NCBI RefSeq assembly: GCF_024158035.1
Contig: NZ_JAMZEK010000004.1
Span: 310,001 to 374,000, forward strand
Length of the DNA stretch: 64,000 bases
Direction of reading: 5' to 3'
Source of the DNA: Dyella lutea
GTDB lineage: Bacteria > Pseudomonadota > Gammaproteobacteria > Xanthomonadales > Rhodanobacteraceae
Shown: positions 35,603 through 42,316 of the stretch, piece after piece
How the letters are laid out: every line of letters starts with the position of its first letter
Numbering within the stretch: position 1 is the first letter of the stretch
Program-made: the position numbers and the translations under genes
The notes under the pieces: generated by a model
Databases searched by the model: none
Seen by the model: only the letters and a program-made list of their open reading frames with translations
What the model was told of the DNA's origin: nothing

Positions 35603-35630
35603 CAAAAAAAAGCCCGCGCGAGCGGGCTTG
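35603..35630 (-). terminator. terminator of the cI operon
   Basis: AGCCCGC (35611-35617) and GCGGGCT (35622-35628) pair around a four-base loop. A run of eight T on the minus strand follows (A 35604-35611). It ends leftward transcription from cI and the zinc-ribbon gene before PL. Confidence 0.8.
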
Positions 35631-35649
35631 GTGCTGCTTTTTATCGGCC

Positions 35650-36123
35650 CTAGTTGCCTAGAAGGAGCGGCATCAGTGCGCTGGTATCCATTTGGTACAT
35701 CACCTGCTTGCCGTCAGCGGTGACGTCAACCGGAACATCATACGGGTGCCCATTCGCAATCACGGTCGCGATGCCCTTGTATCGGTTTCCTTCGACATGG
35801 ATCAGGGTCACCTTGTTTACATAGAGGTGATAGCTCGCGATTTGCGGCGTCGAATCGAACTTCTCCTGCATGAGTTGCACCACGGAAGTCTCGAGGTCGG
35901 CTTTCGTAGAGAACATCGCTGGTAGCCATCCATCAAGAAATCCCCACGCGCCAATAGCCATCGCGATGAGCAACAGCAGCAGCCGGAGCGACGAACCGCG
36001 CTTCTTCTGCTCGTTGCGCGCTCTCGGCCTTGAGGCCAGGGTCATCGGGCTTCCGCAATTGGGACAGCTGGCTGCCTCGGTGCTCACCTTGTGCCCGCAT
36101 TCCGGGCAGTCCACTAATGCCAT
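35650..36123 (-). CDS. zinc-ribbon membrane protein downstream of cI
   Basis: 157 residues from ATG 36123. An N-terminal zinc ribbon (CPECGHKVSTEAASCPNCG) is followed by one membrane segment at about 47-64 (LRLLLLLIAMAIGAWGFL) and a C-terminal domain (VQLMQEKFDSTPQI ... VTLIHVEGNRYKGIATVIANGHPYDVPVDVTADG). It lies 19 bases after cI and before the cI terminator, so it should be expressed in the lysogen. The position matches lambda rexA/rexB, but the sequence is unrelated. Confidence 0.72.
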   Translation of the reverse strand: MALVDCPECGHKVSTEAASCPNCGSPMTLASRPRARNEQKKRGSSLRLLLLLIAMAIGAWGFLDGWLPAMFSTKADLETSVVQLMQEKFDSTPQIASYHLYVNKVTLIHVEGNRYKGIATVIANGHPYDVPVDVTADGKQVMYQMDTSALMPLLLGN

Positions 36124-36142
36124 GACGTTCCCCTGTGACGAA

Positions 36143-36796
36143 TCAATCGACCCAGCCAGCCACCCATCGGATGCGTCCGGCGATATCGATCCCCTTGGAA
36201 GGGTCGAGCCGGCGCGGCTTGCGCCACTTCGGGTCGGTATCATTGTCGCTGACCGCGTACCAGGCGCCGTCGAGCTCCATCAGCCGCTTCGCCAGCAGCT
36301 CGCCGTCATAGGTGATGACGTAGAGCCGGCCATCCTTCGGCGTGCGGTCGCTGGTATCGATCAGGATGGCATCGCCATCCTTGATCGTGGGGTGCATCGA
36401 GTCGCCCTTGCCATAGATCACGGCCAGCTTGTCGGCGCGCAAACGCTTGCGACGCAGGCTCTCGGCCCGGAACTTGAGCTTATGGGTCTCGGCATATTCA
36501 TCAGCCATCTGCCCATCCCCCAGGGCCGCCGCCTGGCGGACACCCATGATGTCCGACCAGTCCGAGGCGTCATCCGAAGGCACGGGCGCATTCTTGGGCC
36601 CGGCGCCAGAGACAAGCCATCTCAGGTTTACCCGGAAATGACGTGCCCAGCCTTCTAGAAGTTCGGCGTTCGGCTTCTGGTTCTTCCCGCTCTCCAGCTG
36701 CGACACGAACTGCTTTGTGGTTCCAACGATCGCGGCGAACTCCGGCTGGTTCATGCCGGCATCGGTTCTTAGTTGCTTGAGGCGGTTTCCAATCAT
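36143..36796 (-). CDS. CI-type repressor with S24 peptidase domain
   Basis: 217 residues from ATG 36796; an in-frame ATG at 36808 lies inside an operator and is less likely. The N-terminus is an XRE helix-turn-helix (IGNRLKQLRTDAGMNQPEFAAIVGTTKQFVSQLESGK). The C-terminal LexA-like domain has the Ser133 nucleophile in GKGDSMHPTIKDGD and Lys170 in GELLAKRL. It should bind the 16-bp operators and be inactivated by RecA-stimulated self-cleavage. It is divergent from cro. Confidence 0.92.
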   Translation of the reverse strand: MIGNRLKQLRTDAGMNQPEFAAIVGTTKQFVSQLESGKNQKPNAELLEGWARHFRVNLRWLVSGAGPKNAPVPSDDASDWSDIMGVRQAAALGDGQMADEYAETHKLKFRAESLRRKRLRADKLAVIYGKGDSMHPTIKDGDAILIDTSDRTPKDGRLYVITYDGELLAKRLMELDGAWYAVSDNDTDPKWRKPRRLDPSKGIDIAGRIRWVAGWVD

Positions 36797-36812
36797 GTCA
36801 ACCAGCATTGAC
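36797..36812. promoter_or_regulatory. operator OR (cI-proximal)
   Basis: GTCAACCAGCATTGAC, 16 bp, with perfect outer arms GTCAA/TTGAC, right at the cI start. First of three right operators at 24-bp intervals. Confidence 0.7.
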
Positions 36813-36820
36813 CGGAAAGC

Positions 36821-36836
36821 GTAAATAGCGGTTGAC
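36821..36836. promoter_or_regulatory. operator OR (middle)
   Basis: GTAAATAGCGGTTGAC, 16 bp, same consensus; its right half supplies the -35 box of PR. Confidence 0.72.
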
Positions 36837-36861
36837 GCTGCGGGGTAAACAATGATTTACT
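36832..36861 (+). promoter_or_regulatory. rightward early promoter PR
   Basis: TTGACG (36832-36837) and TTTACT (36856-36861), 18 bases apart, both within operators. The expected start of transcription is close to the cro ATG at 36868, so the cro mRNA may be leaderless or have a very short leader. Confidence 0.75.
36845..36860. promoter_or_regulatory. operator OR (cro-proximal)
   Basis: GTAAACAATGATTTAC, 16 bp with perfect outer arms GTAAA/TTTAC, covering the -10 box of PR. Confidence 0.75.
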
Positions 36862-36867
36862 GCCGCC

Positions 36868-37059
36868 ATGAACATCACCAAGCGCCTCATCAAGGATCGT
36901 CTCGGCTTTACGACCGATGTGCAGGTGGCCGACTGGTTCGGCGTCACGAAACAGGCTGTGGGGCGGTGGGAAGAGGACGAGCCTATCCCCCAGCTTCAGC
37001 GCTACCGCGCAGTCGAGAAGCGCCCGGACCTGTTCAGCGACGAAGTGCAGGCGGCCTGA
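36868..37059 (+). CDS. Cro-like repressor
   Basis: 63 residues, a minimal helix-turn-helix protein: ITKRLIKDRLGFTTDVQVADWFGVTKQAVGRWEEDEPIPQLQRYRAVEKRPDLF. The helix pair ADWFGVTKQAVGRWE is the recognition unit. It faces cI across the operators, as Cro does, and should favour the lytic path. Confidence 0.87.
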   Translation: MNITKRLIKDRLGFTTDVQVADWFGVTKQAVGRWEEDEPIPQLQRYRAVEKRPDLFSDEVQAA

Positions 37060-37069
37060 GATGACCGTC

Positions 37070-37429
37070 TCAGTGCCCCTGCTGATCAAGCAACTGCCGA
37101 GCGGCGAACTCGTTTGCATACGCGAGCAAAGCCTGGGTGTCGATGTCACGGCCCGAGAGCCGGCACCACTCACCAAAGGCTTTCGAATCCACGTGAGCTT
37201 TGAAGACGCGGACCCCGTGCTTGGCCTCGAGGTTGTCGAGCGTTTGCTGCGCGGCGATCTCCCAATGGTCGTGGGCGGGTGAAGTTCCAAGCCATGAATG
37301 AGCTGTGTGTCCATGGCAAAAAAATTTGCCCGAACGGGCTGATAAGCGCTGATAACGATTCGTATCAGGGGTTCCCATGCAGCAGCTTTCACTGACCTTC
37401 GAACCCGGCCTGGCCCAGCGGTATGCCAA
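37070..37429 (-). CDS. possible antisense-strand gene between cro and the CII-like gene
   Basis: The minus-strand frame encodes up to 119 residues. The last 80 look protein-like (EIAAQQTLDNLEAKHG; VDSKAFGEWCRLSGRDIDTQALLAYANEFAARQLL). The start is unclear. On the plus strand a 73-residue frame (37061-37282) begins one base after the cro stop and is also plausible. Only one of the two is likely to be real; sequence alone does not decide. Confidence 0.35.
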   Translation of the reverse strand: MAYRWARPGSKVSESCCMGTPDTNRYQRLSARSGKFFCHGHTAHSWLGTSPAHDHWEIAAQQTLDNLEAKHGVRVFKAHVDSKAFGEWCRLSGRDIDTQALLAYANEFAARQLLDQQGH

Positions 37430-37724
37430 TGTCCGCGAGTGCTTCGCGGCGTGCGTCTACCAGCGTGGGCTGGGCCGGGTGGCGGCCGCTTGCGACGTCG
37501 CTCCGTCCAACCTGTCGGCCATGCTCAGCGGTGACCGGAACCTGCCCACGGATGTGGTCGAGCGCTACCAGCAGGAGTTCAAGGACAACACCCCGTCGCT
37601 CTACATGGCGGCCAGGTACTGCCAGGACGCGCAGACGATCCAGCAGCAGGCGATGGCCCAGCTCCCCGGCGTGCTGGCCCAGCTGCAGGCACTAATGGCT
37701 GCAGCTGGGACGGTCAAGGCATGA
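37377..37724 (+). CDS. CII-like phage regulator
   Basis: 115 residues. A helix-turn-helix (GLGRVAAACDVAPSNLSAMLSGDRNLPTDVVERY) in the middle and a helical Gln-rich C-terminus (QTIQQQAMAQLPGVLAQLQALM) resemble phage CII-type activators that form tetramers. Position two genes after cro supports this. The direct target site was not identified. Confidence 0.7.
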   Translation: MQQLSLTFEPGLAQRYANVRECFAACVYQRGLGRVAAACDVAPSNLSAMLSGDRNLPTDVVERYQQEFKDNTPSLYMAARYCQDAQTIQQQAMAQLPGVLAQLQALMAAAGTVKA

Positions 37725-37897
37725 ACGGCACCCTGATCGACTTCCGCCACTTGGACGCGCCCAAGCCGAAGCCCAAGTGCGATCCCGAGTTCCTGCCGCC
37801 CGATCCCGAGGACGTAGAGAAGGCGCGCAAGTTTAAGGAACGGCTTTGGGTGGAGCGAGAGAGCGCGAAGTACAAGAAGACCGAGGGTACACGCTGA
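37721..37897 (+). CDS. small hypothetical protein
   Basis: 58 residues; ATG overlaps the previous stop (ATGA) and the stop shares bases with the next ATG (TGATG). Charged, with a Pro-rich middle (APKPKPKCDPEFLPPDPEDVEKARKF). Phage proteins of this look are common; function unknown. Confidence 0.65.
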   Translation: MNGTLIDFRHLDAPKPKPKCDPEFLPPDPEDVEKARKFKERLWVERESAKYKKTEGTR

Positions 37898-38193
37898 TGG
37901 CATCCCCGAAATCTGATGTTCGATCGTCCGAGCTCGCCATGCGGTCTCTTCTCGTAGTGCAGCAGTTCGCCGAGAAGGATGCGCGTTTCGCGATGTGCGA
38001 GGTGGTCGACGAATTGGTCGCTCGGTTCGGTATTTCGCGCGCGAATGCCTACCGGAAGGTGGGTCAGGCCATCGATGTTCTCGCCATTCACTACGACCCG
38101 GACAAGACCCGGTTCGGTGACAGGATTTCTGCCGGGTTTTTCCAACGCCGCCTTGAGGATCCCAGCTTCCATCCAGGACGGCAGCGCGCATGA
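37897..38193 (+). CDS. hypothetical protein with helix-turn-helix-like segment
   Basis: 98 residues. VVDELVARFGISRANAYRKVGQAIDVLAIHYD resembles a helix-turn-helix. It might bind DNA; no family recognised. Coupled on both sides by overlapping start/stop codons. Confidence 0.65.
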   Translation: MASPKSDVRSSELAMRSLLVVQQFAEKDARFAMCEVVDELVARFGISRANAYRKVGQAIDVLAIHYDPDKTRFGDRISAGFFQRRLEDPSFHPGRQRA

Positions 38194-38348
38194 AGTACCT
38201 GCTGCTCGCATGGTCACAGGGAAACCTGTCCGCGCAGGCGGGACAGACCATTGCGGCGTGCCCCTACCTGCTCGGCCGCATGCGCGAGGCGTGGCTCTCC
38301 GGGTTCTCCGCCTACGTCGCGCCTCGGTGCTGCCGGAGGCGTGGATGA
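38190..38348 (+). CDS. small hypothetical protein
   Basis: 52 residues, ATG overlaps the previous stop. Sequence KYLLLAWSQGNLSAQAGQTIAACPYLLGRMREAW. No family recognised; tight coupling on both sides supports it. Confidence 0.5.
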   Translation: MKYLLLAWSQGNLSAQAGQTIAACPYLLGRMREAWLSGFSAYVAPRCCRRRG

Positions 38349-38512
38349 AGCCCTGGCCGCTGGACAAGGAGCTGCCGCGCTGGGTGGTGCGCACCGCGCA
38401 CCTGGTGGACGGCCTGTGGCTGCATTTCTTTGCGACGCGGGCCAAGCAGCGCGCATTCGCGCAGAAGCATCACGGCGTCCGCTACGACCTCACCCGGAGC
38501 AAGCACGGATGA
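38345..38512 (+). CDS. small hypothetical protein
   Basis: 55 residues from ATG 38345, overlapping the previous stop. KPWPLDKELPRWVVRTAHLVDGLWLHFFATRAKQ. No family recognised. Confidence 0.5.
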   Translation: MKPWPLDKELPRWVVRTAHLVDGLWLHFFATRAKQRAFAQKHHGVRYDLTRSKHG

Positions 38513-38796
38513 TCACGCTGGGAAGCACCGACCGGGGCGCCGTTCGCCTGGCCATGGCTGCCCGGGACGCAGTTGTCGTAAAGGGGCAGTGCGCCGTCTT
38601 CGTCTCGCGCAAGACCGGCGAGGCTGTCGCGGTGCCCTACATCGACCCGAGCTACGACTGGCTGCTGCGCAAGCATGCCGAGCACCTTGTCGGCGTCTAC
38701 ACGGACCCGGGCTACAAGACCTCCACGCTGCGCCAGCAGCTGCTCGAGGACATCAACCACCATCTGAAGCCGGCGCGGCAGGGAAGGGCGGCATGA
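38509..38796 (+). CDS. hypothetical protein
   Basis: 95 residues from ATG 38509 (ATGA overlap). Mixed alpha/beta look (AVVVKGQCAVFVSRKTGEAVAVPYIDPSYDWLLRKHAEHLVGVY). No family recognised. Directly before the replication gene. Confidence 0.6.
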   Translation: MITLGSTDRGAVRLAMAARDAVVVKGQCAVFVSRKTGEAVAVPYIDPSYDWLLRKHAEHLVGVYTDPGYKTSTLRQQLLEDINHHLKPARQGRAA

Positions 38797-39692
38797 GCAA
38801 CGCGATGCTCAACGCCTGCAAGCCGCTGCGGATGGCTCCTGCACAGAAGGGCGTTCTGATCGCCCTGGCGGACGCCGCCAATGCCGACGGCCGCACGTGG
38901 ATCTCGATCCCGACGATCTGCGAGTTCACCTGTTACGGCCGCACCGCTGTGATCGATGCGCTGAAACAGCTGGAAGCCAGCGGAGCGATCGAGGTCAGGA
39001 AGGAAATCGGTAAGGCGACCCAGTACCTGCTAACCCCTCAAAAGCATATCGACCAGTCCGCCAGCCGGACGGGTTCGCGAGGCGGACGGGTTCGCGAGGC
39101 GAACTGCACCCGTCCGGGAGGCGGACTGGACCCGTCCGGGAGGCGGACCCGTCCGCCAGCCGGACCCGTCCGGGAGGCGGATTCGACCCGTCCGCCAGCC
39201 GGACTGGACCCGTCCGCCAGCCGGACTGGACCCGTCCGCCAGCCGGACCCGAACCCTAAAGAACCTCATAACAACAAAAGCACCCCTGTCTCTGGCGCAG
39301 ACGAGCGCGAAGCAGGCGAGGCGGGTGCACCGTCGGCGCCCGAGCCGCACGTCACCGCTTGCCAGGCGATGGTCAAGGCAGGCATCCCCGCTTCGTTCGT
39401 TCACCCGTCGAACTCGACGTTGCACGAGCTGATCGCTGCCGGCCATCCGCCGGAGGAGTTTGCCCGAGCCGCGGCGCTGGCGCTGGCGACCAAATCACCG
39501 CGAGACGCCTTCGGCTACGCCATCGGCATCGTCCGCAACGGCGGGGGAAAGGCGCGAGCATCGCCGGGCACAAACGGCACCAGCAGGCCATCCGCAACGG
39601 ACAGTTTCAAGGACACGACCTATGTCGGAACCCCAGTCGAAAACCTCTCCCCCGAGCTCCGGCGACACCTCGAGCAATCCGCCACAGGGTGA
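38793..39692 (+). CDS. O-like replication initiation protein
   Basis: 299 residues from ATG 38793. The N-terminal 80 residues form a winged helix as in phage O/DnaD-like initiators (LRMAPAQKGVLIALADAANADGRTWISIPTICEFTCYGRTAVIDALKQLEASGAIEV). The middle (about residues 88-155) is low-complexity Arg/Pro/Gly coded by an iteron-like DNA array. The C-terminal part is helical (HELIAAGHPPEEFARAAALALATK). It lies before a DnaC-like loader, the lambda O-P order. Confidence 0.82.
   Translation: MSNAMLNACKPLRMAPAQKGVLIALADAANADGRTWISIPTICEFTCYGRTAVIDALKQLEASGAIEVRKEIGKATQYLLTPQKHIDQSASRTGSRGGRVREANCTRPGGGLDPSGRRTRPPAGPVREADSTRPPAGLDPSASRTGPVRQPDPNPKEPHNNKSTPVSGADEREAGEAGAPSAPEPHVTACQAMVKAGIPASFVHPSNSTLHELIAAGHPPEEFARAAALALATKSPRDAFGYAIGIVRNGGGKARASPGTNGTSRPSATDSFKDTTYVGTPVENLSPELRRHLEQSATG
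39055..39253. repeat. iteron-like array inside the O-like gene (putative phage origin)
   Basis: About ten related units of 17-22 bases, mostly CCCGTCCGCCAGCCGGAC and CCCGTCCGGGAGGCGGAC, with linkers such as TGGA. An AT-rich stretch follows directly (39254-39290, CCTAAAGAACCTCATAACAA). In lambda the replication origin has the same plan: O-binding iterons inside the O gene, then an AT-rich segment. Function here is inferred from that plan. Confidence 0.65.
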
Positions 39693-40476
39693 GCCGGACA
39701 TCCAGGTCCTGCACCTGGAGTGCCCGCGGCATGGTGTCTTCGAAGCGTACGGCCGCACCGCCGGCGCCGGCATGCCGATCGCCCAGGCCTGTCCACGATG
39801 CTGCGACGAGCGCTACCACGACGACGAGACCAGGCGCCGGGAAGCAAGACGGCAGCATGCCGAACAGCAGATGCGGTCCCGGCGCATGCGGGAGATCGTC
39901 GCTGCGGCAGAGATCCCGGCTCGCTTCCGCGACGACTCGCTGGAGAACTTCAACGCAACCAATGCCGGACAGCGGCTAGTGCACGGCGTCTGCTGCGCTT
40001 ACGCCAAGACCTGGCCGGAGCAACTGCAGAAGGGCGGCGGCCTGCTGATGACCGGACAGCCCGGCACCGGCAAGACGCACCTCGCCTGCGCGATCGCCCA
40101 TGCCGTGATGGCCAATCACATGTCGACGGTGAAGTACGGCACGGTCTCAAGCCTCAGCCGGGGGATCAGGGCCACCTATGGTGCGCGGTCGGAGAAGTCC
40201 GAGTCCGAGGCCATGGCTGATCTGGTGCGCCCTGATCTGTTGATCATCGACGAGGTCGGTGCTCAGTCGGGCTCGTCGCACGAAATGCAGCTGCTGTTCG
40301 AGGTGATCGATAGCCGATACCGGGAGCTGAAACCCACGATCCTGATTTCGAACCTTAACGCCAAGCAGCTCGAGGAGTTCATCGGCCAGCGCGCGATGGA
40401 CCGATTCAGCGAGTGCGGACCTGTGCTTGCCTTCGACTGGGCAAGCCACCGTAGCAGCCAGGAGGGCATGGCGTGA
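39622..40476 (+). CDS. DnaC-like helicase loader
   Basis: 284 residues from ATG 39622, which overlaps the end of the O-like gene by 71 bases. The N-terminus has a Cys-rich segment (LECPRHG ... ACPRCC). The AAA+ domain has Walker A GQPGTGKTH (145-153), Walker B DLLIIDEVG (206-214), and sensor ILISNLNAKQLEEFIGQRAMDR. It should deliver host DnaB to the phage origin. Confidence 0.88.
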   Translation: MSEPQSKTSPPSSGDTSSNPPQGEPDIQVLHLECPRHGVFEAYGRTAGAGMPIAQACPRCCDERYHDDETRRREARRQHAEQQMRSRRMREIVAAAEIPARFRDDSLENFNATNAGQRLVHGVCCAYAKTWPEQLQKGGGLLMTGQPGTGKTHLACAIAHAVMANHMSTVKYGTVSSLSRGIRATYGARSEKSESEAMADLVRPDLLIIDEVGAQSGSSHEMQLLFEVIDSRYRELKPTILISNLNAKQLEEFIGQRAMDRFSECGPVLAFDWASHRSSQEGMA

Positions 40477-40751
40477 TGGACCTTCCCGAACTCAGCCGCC
40501 ACGCTCAGGAGCGCTGGGAAGAGCGCTGCGCCGGCCTTAATGTGCCCACCGAATGGGCCACTGTGCGCCGGTGCGGCCGCAAGACGAAGCGCAAGGTGAT
40601 GCAGCGCTGCCCAGCCCATGCGCACTTGATGCGCGATTTCCATGGGTTCTGGTACGGCATCAGCCGGCACCGCGTGGTGTTTGTGGTCGATCAGAACCAA
40701 CGCGTGATTACGGTGTTCCGCCTGGAAGCTCAACAGGGGCATCCGGCATGA
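40476..40751 (+). CDS. hypothetical phage protein
   Basis: 91 residues from ATG 40476 (TGATG with the DnaC-like stop). RHAQERWEERCAGLNVPTEW ... WYGISRHRVVFVVDQNQRVITVFRLE has a small beta-rich fold reminiscent of RelE-like or DUF4258-like proteins, but this is not certain. Confidence 0.6.
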   Translation: MDLPELSRHAQERWEERCAGLNVPTEWATVRRCGRKTKRKVMQRCPAHAHLMRDFHGFWYGISRHRVVFVVDQNQRVITVFRLEAQQGHPA

Positions 40752-40951
40752 AAGCACCTGACCTGATGGACCGGGTACTCGGTGCCCTTCGCCTGGAGCC
40801 CATGAGCCCGCGCGAGCTTTCGCTGGTGCTCACCACCACTGAGCGCAAGGTCCGCGAAGCACTCCAAAAGCTGCATTCACGCGGGCTGGTACAGCTTCTT
40901 TCCAGCCGAAAAGCATGGATCCGTGCACCGAATCATCGGAGGGCAGCCTGA
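40748..40951 (+). CDS. small winged-helix-like protein
   Basis: 67 residues, ATG overlaps the previous stop. LMDRVLGALRLEPMSPRELSLVLTTTERKVREALQKLHSRGLVQLL reads as a winged helix. Possibly a DNA-binding regulator. Confidence 0.6.
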   Translation: MKAPDLMDRVLGALRLEPMSPRELSLVLTTTERKVREALQKLHSRGLVQLLSSRKAWIRAPNHRRAA

Positions 40952-41145
40952 TGCGCCGCACCCCGGTTCGCGAGGACGTGAAAGGCATGCTGAAGACGAC
41001 GGATTACTGCGGGAGGCACAACCGGCGGTATCGGGTCTGGGCGCTCCTGGGCGGCAAGCTGGTCGCACGGCGATGCCCAGAATGCGAGCAGGCTGATGCC
41101 GATGCCATCGCCCGGGCCCGGGACGAGGCGGCGCGCCGTGGGTAA
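40951..41145 (+). CDS. small zinc-finger-like protein
   Basis: 64 residues from ATG 40951. Cys/His pattern DYCGRHNRRYR ... ARRCPECEQAD may bind zinc. Typical of small phage proteins next to recombination nucleases. Confidence 0.55.
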   Translation: MRRTPVREDVKGMLKTTDYCGRHNRRYRVWALLGGKLVARRCPECEQADADAIARARDEAARRG

Positions 41146-41563
41146 GGCCGGCGCCCTCAGGTTCTCGAGCGAGGCGGCCCTCCCGTCCCGCATGCGCGAC
41201 ATGCTGAGCGCGCAGGGGAAGAGCGGCGCGGCCCAGCTCGTGCCAGCGAAAGAGGGGGCGCCGAAGAAATACCGCAACCAGGTGACGGTGGTCGACGGCA
41301 TCCGCTTCGATTCCAAGCGCGAGGCGCGCTACTACGAGCAGCTGAAGCTACGGAAGCAGGCCGGCGAGGTGAGTTACTGGCTGCGCCAGGTCCCGGTGCA
41401 TCTGCCCGGAGGCACGAGGTACGTGCTCGACTTCCTGGTGTTCTTCACCGAACCGGGCCGCGATCCCGAATACGTGGATGTGAAGGGCCGCGAGACGCCG
41501 GTGTTCCGCCTGAAGAAGCGCGAGGTGGAGCACCACTACCCCTTCCGGATCGTCCTCGCATGA
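41138..41563 (+). CDS. DUF1064-type phage nuclease-like protein
   Basis: 141 residues from GTG 41138; overlaps the previous gene by 8 bases. The family core is evident: KKYRNQVTVVDGIRFDSKREARYYEQLKL, YVLDFLVFF, EYVDVKGRET, RLKKREVEHHYPFRIVLA. The D...(E/D)xK layout (DFL..., DVKG) is that of PD-(D/E)XK-like nucleases. Likely role in phage DNA recombination or junction processing. Confidence 0.8.
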   Translation: MGKAGALRFSSEAALPSRMRDMLSAQGKSGAAQLVPAKEGAPKKYRNQVTVVDGIRFDSKREARYYEQLKLRKQAGEVSYWLRQVPVHLPGGTRYVLDFLVFFTEPGRDPEYVDVKGRETPVFRLKKREVEHHYPFRIVLA

Positions 41564-41730
41564 ATTCCCGCATCTTCTGCTGCCTCGGGCTTCACTCATG
41601 GAAAACGGTAATGCGTGCGACGTATTGGCCACCTGGCAGCTTCGGTGGATTGGTCAGGGCATGGACGCATGGGAAGCCGGTGCAGATTGGCCGCAAGTGC
41701 CGACGCTGCGGCAAGCGGGTGGTGCAGTGA
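41560..41730 (+). CDS. small hypothetical protein, possible zinc site
   Basis: 56 residues, ATG overlaps the previous stop (ATGA). N-terminal CCLGLHSWK and C-terminal CRRCGKR are a layout often seen in small phage proteins. No function known. Confidence 0.55.
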   Translation: MNSRIFCCLGLHSWKTVMRATYWPPGSFGGLVRAWTHGKPVQIGRKCRRCGKRVVQ

Positions 41731-41801
41731 CGACAAAACCCGCTGCAAAAAATAACCCGTTCCATAACCGCCGGCCGCGCCGGCATCACAGGAGAGAGCT
41801 T

Positions 41802-42056
41802 ATGCGTAATCGATCGCTACTACTCGCCATCGCGCTTCTTGCGCTGACCGCATGCACTGACAATGAAACCGCCGCCCGCGCGCTGCATGGCGCCGGGTAC
41901 TCGGACGTTCAATTGACCGGATACCGGTGGATCGGCTGCGGGAAAGACGATGACTTCTCGACCGGATTTAAGGCCAAGGGTCCGACCGGAGTTCCCGTTA
42001 CTGGAGTCGTTTGCTCCAGCTGGTTTGGCAAGGGCGCCACAGTCCGCCAGGACTGA
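41802..42056 (+). CDS. small lipoprotein
   Basis: 84 residues with a good ribosome site (GGAGAGAG). The signal peptide ends in a lipobox, LLALTAC with Cys18. The remainder (AARALHGAGYSDVQLTGYRWIGCGKDDDFSTGFKA) is a small periplasmic domain with two further Cys. May act in the host envelope, for example in superinfection control; this is inferred. Confidence 0.72.
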   Translation: MRNRSLLLAIALLALTACTDNETAARALHGAGYSDVQLTGYRWIGCGKDDDFSTGFKAKGPTGVPVTGVVCSSWFGKGATVRQD

Positions 42057-42316
42057 TGATGGCGACGCCGGACACCTACACCAAGCCGGAACGGGCGACC
42101 GAGCGCGGCATCGCCCGGCGCGAGTTGGCCAAGATCCTGCGCGAGGGGCGCGTCTGCGAGTTCTGCACCCACCGCGATTCCCAGACCATCTTCGGCCGCA
42201 CCGTGTGCCAGAAGTTCGGCCGGAGCTATCCGCTCTGCGCACACACGCCCGGCCTGCAGTTCGAACCCGACCACCAACGCCTGAAGGGGAAATCCACATG
42301 CACGTCGGAAAGCTGA
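42056..42316 (+). CDS. hypothetical protein
   Basis: 86 residues from ATG 42056 (TGATG with the lipoprotein stop); the Met three bases on is an alternative. CEFCTHRDSQTIFGRTVCQKFGRSYPLCAHT has four Cys that could bind a metal. No family recognised. Overlaps the Q-like gene by 19 bases. Confidence 0.6.
   Translation: MMATPDTYTKPERATERGIARRELAKILREGRVCEFCTHRDSQTIFGRTVCQKFGRSYPLCAHTPGLQFEPDHQRLKGKSTCTSES

Noticed and set aside
36797-36865. Leftward promoter PRM for cI
   Set aside because: Only weak boxes (TTTACC and TATTTA-like) were seen on the minus strand; not good enough to call.
37061-37282. 73-codon plus-strand gene after cro
   Set aside because: Plausible by position, but it has no ribosome site and overlaps a minus frame that looks more protein-like. 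Left as an open question and not called.
39055-39253. CRISPR-like array
   Set aside because: Units are 17-22 bases with at most four-base linkers, no unique spacers, and the region is translated within the O-like gene.
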